NCBI GenBank assembly: GCA_021775715.1 | Contig: JAJFHI010000298.1 | Span: 1-6,716 of the forward strand | Source of the DNA: Hyphomicrobiaceae bacterium | Lineage (GTDB): Bacteria; Pseudomonadota; Alphaproteobacteria; Rhizobiales; Hyphomicrobiaceae | DNA length: 6,716 nt | Direction of reading: 5' to 3' | Shown here: positions 1 to 4,027 of the stretch, piece after piece | Position numbering within the stretch: position 1 is the first letter of the stretch | Layout: each line of letters opens with the position of its first letter | Translations under genes and position numbers: made by a program | Notes under the pieces: generated by a model | What the model was told of the DNA's origin: nothing | Seen by the model: only the letters and a program-made list of their open reading frames with translations | Database searches by the model: none

Positions 1-521
1 ACGCCTTCAATCCGCGACAGCACGTCTTTGACGTAAAGCGTTGCGTAGTTCGAGATGTATTGCTGATCGCGCGTGCCGTCCGGTGACGTCATGTGCACGA
101 CCATCATCAGATCGGGCGAAGCTTTGGCAACAGACACACCGAGGCGACGGACGTCTTCGGGCAGGCGGGGCTCGGCGACAGCCACACGGTTTTGCACCAG
201 GACCTGGGCCTTATCGATGTCGGTGCCGGGCTTGAAAACGACATTGATGGAGAGGCCGCCGTCGCCCGTTGACTGCGATACGATGTACAACATGTTGTCG
301 ACGCCGTTGACCTGTTGCTCAAGCGGTGTCGCGACAGTTTCAGCAATAACCTTCGCGGACGCACCCGGATAGGTCGCGCGAATGTTGACTGTTGGTGGTG
401 CGATCTCGGGATATTCTGCGACCGGCAACGTGGTGAGTGAAATGCCGCCAAGGATGGTTATGATCAACGCCGCTACGGTGGCAAAGATCGGCCGGTCGAT
501 GAAGTAGCGCGAGAGAGTCAT
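1..521 (-). CDS. RND efflux pump, inner-membrane transporter subunit (AcrB/MexF/HAE1 type), N-terminal part only
   Basis: This is the proton-driven pump subunit of a tripartite drug/solute efflux system. It sits in the inner membrane and takes substrates from the periplasm. The start is the ATG at 519-521, preceded by an A/G-rich ribosome-binding stretch (AAGAAAG). The 173 visible codons begin MTLSRYFIDRP, then a first transmembrane helix at about residues 11-32. The porter-domain hallmarks follow in the HAE1 order: AEYPEIAPP (35-43), ATYPGASA (49-56), EQQVNGVDNM (68-77), a GTD element (99-101) and VQNRV (109-113). The frame is open to the window edge, so this is a 5'-complete, 3'-truncated view of a protein that is usually about 1,030-1,050 residues. 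It lies 120 bp downstream of the adaptor gene on the same strand and is almost certainly co-transcribed with it. The family is sure; the substrate cannot be read from this part. Confidence 0.95.
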   Translation of the reverse strand, partial: MTLSRYFIDRPIFATVAALIITILGGISLTTLPVAEYPEIAPPTVNIRATYPGASAKVIAETVATPLEQQVNGVDNMLYIVSQSTGDGGLSINVVFKPGTDIDKAQVLVQNRVAVAEPRLPEDVRRLGVSVAKASPDLMMVVHMTSPDGTRDQQYISNYATLYVKDVLSRIEG

Positions 522-641
522 TGCGGATCTTTCTTGAGTGGCAGCCAGTCGCTTTGACGCAATGCCACGTGTTATCTTGGCGCAGGGCTTCGGGATTATT
601 TTTCCCGCATGAGGCTGCACATAGTGATGTTTCTTTCGACG

Positions 642-1844
642 CTAGTTCTTCTGCGCCACTTCGATTGCACCTTGGTCAGGCTTCACCTTCGTACCGGGTC
701 GCACAAACGGATTAGCGATGCCTTTGATGATGACCTGGTCAGTTTTTTTGAGGCCGCTTTTTATGATGCGAAGACCAAAAGCAATCTCGCCCAGAATTAC
801 CGGTTTCGGCACGACGACGTTTTCCTTGTTCACCGTCATGACGATCTTCGCTGTTTGATCCGACACAATGGCGCTGTCGGGAACTAACAGAGCGTCTATC
901 TCCCCGCCAAACAGCTGCAAACGCCCGAACAGGCCGGGGGTCAATAGTTTGTCATTGTTATCGACGATGGCGCGGCCGCGGATTGTGCCGGTGCGTGCAT
1001 CAAGTCTGTTATCAACAAAGTTCATTTTGCCAGTGCGGGACCACTGGTCCTCATCAGCAAGCCTGATGCGGACAGGATTGTCGACCTCGCGGGATGAGGG
1101 CCGGGAGCCGTTTTTAGAAGCCCTAAGATAACGCAGATAATCGGATTCTGACCCTTCGAAGATGAAGTGAATCGGATTGATCGAAACGATCGTTGTCATC
1201 AACGTCGTATTAACGGAACCACCGGTTACGAGTGCGCCTTTGTCGACTTTCTTATCTGAAATGCGACCGTTAATTGGCGCGCGCACTATCGTCCATTGAA
1301 GGTCGAGTTTAGCAGAGCGCACCATTGCTTTGGCGGATTGTAATTGGGCTTCGGCGATTGCGAGATTGGCGCGGCGTTGTTCGAAATCGCGCAAAGACAC
1401 GGTGCGATTTTTAAGCAGCGGGCGTGCTCGCTCAACTTCGTTTTCCTGTAGCTTGACGTTGGCGTTGGCGCGCGCGATCTCGGCCTCTGCACTTGCAACC
1501 ACGATTTCAAAAGGGCGTGGGTCGATCGTGAAGAGCGGTTGGCCGGCCTTGACGATCTCGCCGTCATTGAAGTGAACCTTGTCGATGAAGCCGGAAACAC
1601 GGGGGCGTACTTCGACATTCTCGATGGCTTCAAAGCGGCCTGAGAATTCGTCCCACTGGGTGATGCGCTTTGCAATGGGTTCGGCGACGGTGACGGTCGG
1701 AACGGGGCGTTGCGCATGGGCCGGAGTTGCTAGCCCTGCTGCTGCAACGACACATGCAATCACCCACGCCATCAGCATATGGCCGGGCTCGCGATTGCCT
1801 CGCGCAGGGTGCTGAATGAGCTTTGCCAGCGGCAATGCACTCAT
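642..1844 (-). CDS. RND efflux periplasmic adaptor subunit (membrane fusion protein, AcrA/MexE type)
   Basis: This 400-residue protein bridges the RND pump and an outer-membrane channel in the periplasm. An export segment lies at about residues 23-44. A signal peptidase I site is likely at TPAHA|Q (after 44). A lipobox-like VIAC (28-31) is a weaker alternative because the hydrophobic stretch before it is very short. The biotinyl-lipoyl-like half-motif at 78-113 contains VRPRVSGFI and FTIDPRPFE. An alpha-helical hairpin follows (about 114-182), then the second lipoyl half at IVRAPINGRI (186-195), the beta-barrel (about 215-300) with the typical FVDNRLDARTGTIRGRA stretch (276-292), and the membrane-proximal domain (about 300-390). 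The length is normal for the family. The start at 1844 is chosen because AAGGAG lies 7 nt upstream; an internal Met23 (codon at 1776-1778) would lose this site. The sequence resembles MexE-like adaptors more than E. coli AcrA. No outer-membrane factor or regulator gene is visible alongside. Confidence 0.95.
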   Translation of the reverse strand: MSALPLAKLIQHPARGNREPGHMLMAWVIACVVAAAGLATPAHAQRPVPTVTVAEPIAKRITQWDEFSGRFEAIENVEVRPRVSGFIDKVHFNDGEIVKAGQPLFTIDPRPFEIVVASAEAEIARANANVKLQENEVERARPLLKNRTVSLRDFEQRRANLAIAEAQLQSAKAMVRSAKLDLQWTIVRAPINGRISDKKVDKGALVTGGSVNTTLMTTIVSINPIHFIFEGSESDYLRYLRASKNGSRPSSREVDNPVRIRLADEDQWSRTGKMNFVDNRLDARTGTIRGRAIVDNNDKLLTPGLFGRLQLFGGEIDALLVPDSAIVSDQTAKIVMTVNKENVVVPKPVILGEIAFGLRIIKSGLKKTDQVIIKGIANPFVRPGTKVKPDQGAIEVAQKN

Positions 1845-1851
1845 GGTGACG

Positions 1852-1857
1852 CTCCTT
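1852..1857 (-). promoter_or_regulatory. Ribosome-binding site of the efflux adaptor gene
   Basis: AAGGAG on the minus strand lies 7 nt before the ATG at 1842-1844. It is a near-perfect Shine-Dalgarno match. It fixes the start at the first Met, giving a 22-residue basic leader ahead of the hydrophobic signal segment. Confidence 0.75.
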
Positions 1858-2112
1858 GTGTGCGTTAGAGGATTGGAATTCGTGTATTTTGCCGAACTTT
1901 CTCCATTTCAGCGACCGTTACAAGGGCTTTGACGGTCATGCCGCGAAGTGAGGCGGCCACAGGGTTTAAATTGTTTTGAGTATTGCCACCGCGTCGACTT
2001 CGTTCACGGCACCATTCTGACTACGGATCACTTTGTTTTTGTCTTAGGATGAGGAAGTTGGATGTATCCGTGCCGGTGCTGTTGCATGTGGCTGCAATGC
2101 TATCAGACGACC

Positions 2113-2140
2113 ATTAATGCACGTTTAGATTGCAATTAAT
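2113..2140. promoter_or_regulatory. Inverted repeat, possible operator
   Basis: The arms ATTAATGCA (2113-2121) and TGCAATTAAT (2131-2140) are reverse complements of each other except for one extra base. They are separated by a 9-nt spacer. The arm centres are about 18-19 bp apart, near two helical turns, which is the usual geometry for a dimeric regulator. The right arm overlaps the candidate -35 box at 2130-2135. Base composition in this patch is AT-rich, so chance is not excluded. Confidence 0.35.
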
Positions 2141-2157
2141 TTTAAATCTTGTAATAA
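2130..2157 (+). promoter_or_regulatory. Candidate sigma-70-type promoter
   Basis: TTGCAA at 2130-2135 and TAATAA at 2152-2157 are spaced by 16 nt, in the most AT-rich patch of the intergenic region. It points toward the gene starting at 2379 and would give a leader of roughly 215 nt. The match is moderate and rests on sequence similarity alone. Confidence 0.3.
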
Positions 2158-2253
2158 AACTGTCATGAATTCTTTCAACTGATGGCTCCCGGTGAGTTAG
2201 CGAAGTGGCAGTTCTATCCCTCCATTAATCCTGATCCGTTCCCAGTACACTTT

Positions 2254-2270
2254 GAAATTGCAATGAATTG
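2254..2270 (+). repeat. Direct repeat, copy 1 (17 nt)
   Basis: GAAATTGCAATGAATTG here recurs at 3490-3506 with one substitution (GAAATCGCAATGAATTG). Loose similarity continues downstream of both copies (gaattg, gcc, ggtgg in the same order with small gaps). The two copies flank the whole 2379-3328 block of gene fragments. Confidence 0.5.
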
Positions 2271-2378
2271 GCCGGTTTGGTGGGGTCCGGCCTGATTGAA
2301 GCGTGCTGCGGCCATCACGTCCCCCCTTGGGATTGGTGCGCCCTTCGTTACAACCTTAAGAAGAATTGAGGATCGAAG

Positions 2379-2924
2379 ATGGTGAGCAATGGTAATGCTA
2401 AGTCGGCCCTGACATGGCCAGAGGGGATGGCTTTGGCGGTATTTGCCGGACTTGGGGTCACACTGTCGGCCGGACCTGCCGAGGCAATTCCGTCACCGGA
2501 ATTGGTGGTGGGGTCGATATCCGGGTTGTCGCAACTGGCGGCGCTGGTTTCTGCATTGCTGGGCGGTGGGGCGCTTGCCATTGGCGCCCGGGCAGGTCGG
2601 CGCGGACGAGCCAGTCGTGATCAACCCAAAAGCCTGATGCAGCGTTTGGCACTGCCGATGCTTGTTATGATCGGTGCGCTGTCGGTGGGCGCGAACCTCT
2701 ATTTATGGATTGCACAATCGGAAAGCGAACGCGCGCGCATGGAGGCGACGCTGTTGCGGCCAACGCCGAAAAACGCCGATGGCAAATCACTGGATCCAGC
2801 GTTGATAGAGACATCTTACGCACATCAGCAGGCGCATGAGCGCGGATTGTCGACAAACGAGGTAGCCGCACTGATCGCCAAGGCTGAGACCACGTCGGCG
2901 CAAATCGACTGCATCTTGAGGTGA
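2379..2924 (+). pseudogene. N-terminal fragment of a multi-pass membrane protein, probably rhodanese/YidC-like; truncated by an out-of-frame junction
   Basis: The 181-codon reading frame starts at an ATG with GAGG 7 nt upstream, so its 5' end looks genuine. Hydrophobic segments lie at about residues 14-36 (ending in a signal-peptidase-like AGPAEA|IPSP), 44-70 and 88-112. A polar stretch follows, containing SLDPALIETSYAHQQ (137-151) and LSTNEVAALIAKAE (157-170). From memory, this layout (IPSPELVVGS, then a membrane helix, then DP-L-ETS and LST-E-A) matches the start of alphaproteobacterial proteins with rhodanese domains followed by a YidC/Oxa1-like membrane domain. In these, the Ala-Leu-Ile-Ala-Lys stretch opens the first rhodanese domain. 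Here that domain is missing: after about residue 170 the frame runs 11 more codons and stops inside EAL-domain sequence read in another frame. It is probably a broken gene whose product would be a membrane stub. The family guess is from recall and moderate; the truncation is well supported. Confidence 0.6.
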
Positions 2925-3328
2925 CGGAAACAGTGTTGCTGGACAACAGCAATGACACCCGAACAGTTCTTCACAAGCTTCGCGCTGATGGTGTGCAGAT
3001 TGCGCTCGACGATTTCGGCACTGGCTATGCATCGCTCAGCTACCTCAGGTCGTTTCCGTTGGACAAAATTAAAATTGACCAATCATTTGTCATGGTTAAC
3101 GGTGATGCTGAACAAAGCGTGGCGATCGTTCGCGCTGTGGCGGATCTAGCCGAGACGCTTGGAATGCAGACCGTCGCCGAAGGGGTCGAAACGAAGACAC
3201 ATTTGGCAAGTGTCATCGATGCCGGATGTAACGAAGTTCAGGGATATCTATTTTCCAAACCCGTTCCAGGAGTTGATGTGCCGCGCGTAATTTCCGAATG
3301 TTACAAACAGTTGCACGTCGCCGCTTAA
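2888..3328 (+). pseudogene. C-terminal half of an EAL-domain c-di-GMP phosphodiesterase (remnant)
   Basis: EAL-domain sequence is readable in one frame directly after an in-frame TGA at 2885-2887. It begins about NRLHLEVTETVLLD (2903-2944) and continues with IALDDFGTGYASLSYL, DKIKIDQSF, TVAEGVET and GCNEVQGYLFSKP. These supply the second metal-binding glutamate, the DD pair, the KID lysine, the AEG-E glutamates and the final glutamine. The EAL signature itself, the metal-binding asparagine and about the first 100 residues are absent, as is any GGDEF or sensor domain, so phosphodiesterase activity is not expected. The only start codon is the GTG at 2921, which overlaps the preceding TGA (GTGA); from it a 135-residue peptide could be made by translational coupling. 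The stop is TAA at 3326-3328. I read it as the 3' remnant of a larger GGDEF-EAL gene joined to the preceding fragment by a deletion or rearrangement. Confidence 0.85.
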
Positions 3329-3489
3329 TTCTGTTTCACATTTTTTTGCAGGAACATGAGGCAGTTTCGCCACAATAAAAATGTTTGATGCGGAAAGCTT
3401 TTCCCGGCTGCGACTTCGCCCTGGGCCACGTTAGATGGCGTCGGGCGATGGCGTATAGTGCCGCCTGTTGTGATGTTGGCATGCCGTGG

Positions 3490-3506
3490 GAAATCGCAAT
3501 GAATTG
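3490..3506 (+). repeat. Direct repeat, copy 2 (17 nt)
   Basis: GAAATCGCAATGAATTG is a 16/17 match to copy 1 at 2254-2270, in the same orientation. It lies about 160 bp after the EAL remnant ends. Confidence 0.5.
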
Positions 3507-3610
3507 AGCCTTAGGTGGTCAAAACCAGTCTTTTCGGTGTTTCGGCAAACCGGAAATGGGTGTCAGACAATGAGATATTATTAGGTGGAGTACGGCACGG
3601 GATCGCTAAG

Positions 3611-3646
3611 GCGGGCGGTTTCCGATCGATCGGGAGGTCGGCCCGC
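3611..3646. repeat. Nested inverted repeat
   Basis: The outer arms GCGGGC (3611-3616) and GCCCGC (3641-3646) enclose a perfect 12-bp palindrome, CCGATCGATCGG (3622-3633). It could form a small hairpin or cruciform, or be a protein-binding site. No T-run follows on either strand, so it does not look like an intrinsic terminator. Confidence 0.35.
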
Positions 3647-3976
3647 GCTTGGATAACAACCGACCCGGCACGGCATAGATGAGGTCCAGCCACTCTTGGA
3701 AAGCGTTGAGCGTTCTCGTATAATTCCCCCCGGATAACTGTTAGGTGTGTTGCGTTGATGATCGGTGGGCAAACCCTGAGAGGGCGTCGGAGAATGGACT
3801 TCGCGACGTCCTTTTGTATGTTTGCAGTAGCACCAGCCGACATCGTGTGACGAGGCGCTGAACGTTGTCGGATATGCTGGCTCGGGGGAAGGGCTGGTAC
3901 TTAATTTGTCAATCGCGGGATTGGCGGTTGGCTTAGCGTAACCGGACGGGTTATGGCGTGACATGGTTGGCTGGCG

Positions 3977-3989
3977 AAACCGTCGGTTT
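3977..3989. promoter_or_regulatory. Palindrome upstream of the OmpA-family gene, possible operator
   Basis: AAACCG-T-CGGTTT is a perfect 13-bp palindrome with an odd centre, 38 nt before the start codon at 4028. An imperfect one, TAACC-GGACG-GGTTA, lies at 3939-3953. Both sit where a promoter for the gene would be expected, but I cannot assign convincing -35/-10 boxes. Confidence 0.3.
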
Positions 3990-4012
3990 GTATGTGTCGC
4001 TTGGGAATGAGT

Positions 4013-4017
4013 GGGAG
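4013..4017 (+). promoter_or_regulatory. Ribosome-binding site of the OmpA-family gene
   Basis: GGGAG ends 10 nt before the ATG at 4028. It supports that start, whose product opens with the short basic segment and membrane anchor expected of the family. The site lies inside a six-codon ORF (4007-4027) whose TGA directly abuts the ATG. Confidence 0.5.
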
Positions 4018-4027
4018 CAACATTTGA

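Larger units (their letters stand above)
1858..2378. other. Divergent intergenic region between the efflux operon and the fragmentary genes
   Basis: About 520 bp separate the minus-strand efflux operon from the plus-strand gene at 2379. I see no convincing gene on either strand; a 22-codon ORF at 2049-2117 has no good ribosome-binding site or recognisable product. The stretch 2110-2175 is markedly AT-rich and carries the candidate promoter and inverted repeat listed separately. A short direct-repeat copy lies at 2254-2270. RND operons often have a divergent TetR- or LysR-type regulator at this place, but none is present here. I could not identify a convincing promoter for the minus-strand operon. 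Confidence 0.6.
3329..4027. other. Gene-free stretch of about 700 bp between the EAL remnant and the OmpA-family gene
   Basis: No reading frame here looks like a protein. The open frames on the minus strand (3511-3843 and 3581-3964) overlap one another, have skewed composition and lack ribosome-binding sites. I see no tRNA or recognisable RNA fold, and no classical terminator with a strong stem and T-run after the EAL remnant. It contains direct-repeat copy 2 (3490-3506), a nested inverted repeat (3611-3646), and small palindromes at 3939-3953 and 3977-3989 near the next gene. With the fragments before it, the interval looks like decaying or rearranged DNA, plus the leader of the OmpA-family gene at its right end. 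Confidence 0.55.

Noticed and set aside
1774..1778. Met23 as the start of the efflux adaptor
   Set aside because: It lacks an upstream Shine-Dalgarno sequence, while the ATG at 1844 has AAGGAG at ideal spacing.
2049..2117. 22-codon ORF in the divergent intergenic region
   Set aside because: It is too short, has no proper Shine-Dalgarno spacing and no hydrophobic or recognisable pattern.
2888..2924. Programmed -1 frameshift joining the membrane fragment to the EAL fragment
   Set aside because: No slippery heptamer or downstream stem is visible, and the EAL domain lacks its first half, so a fused functional product is not expected.
3391..3410. Hairpin-like GGAAAGCTTTTCC after the EAL remnant as a terminator
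   Set aside because: The symmetry is imperfect and AT-rich, and no T-run follows, so it does not support an intrinsic terminator.
3511..3964. Overlapping minus-strand ORFs of 110 and 127 codons
   Set aside because: They overlap in different frames, have no ribosome-binding site, and their translations are rich in Ser, Pro and Arg without any recognisable motif; they look like chance open frames.
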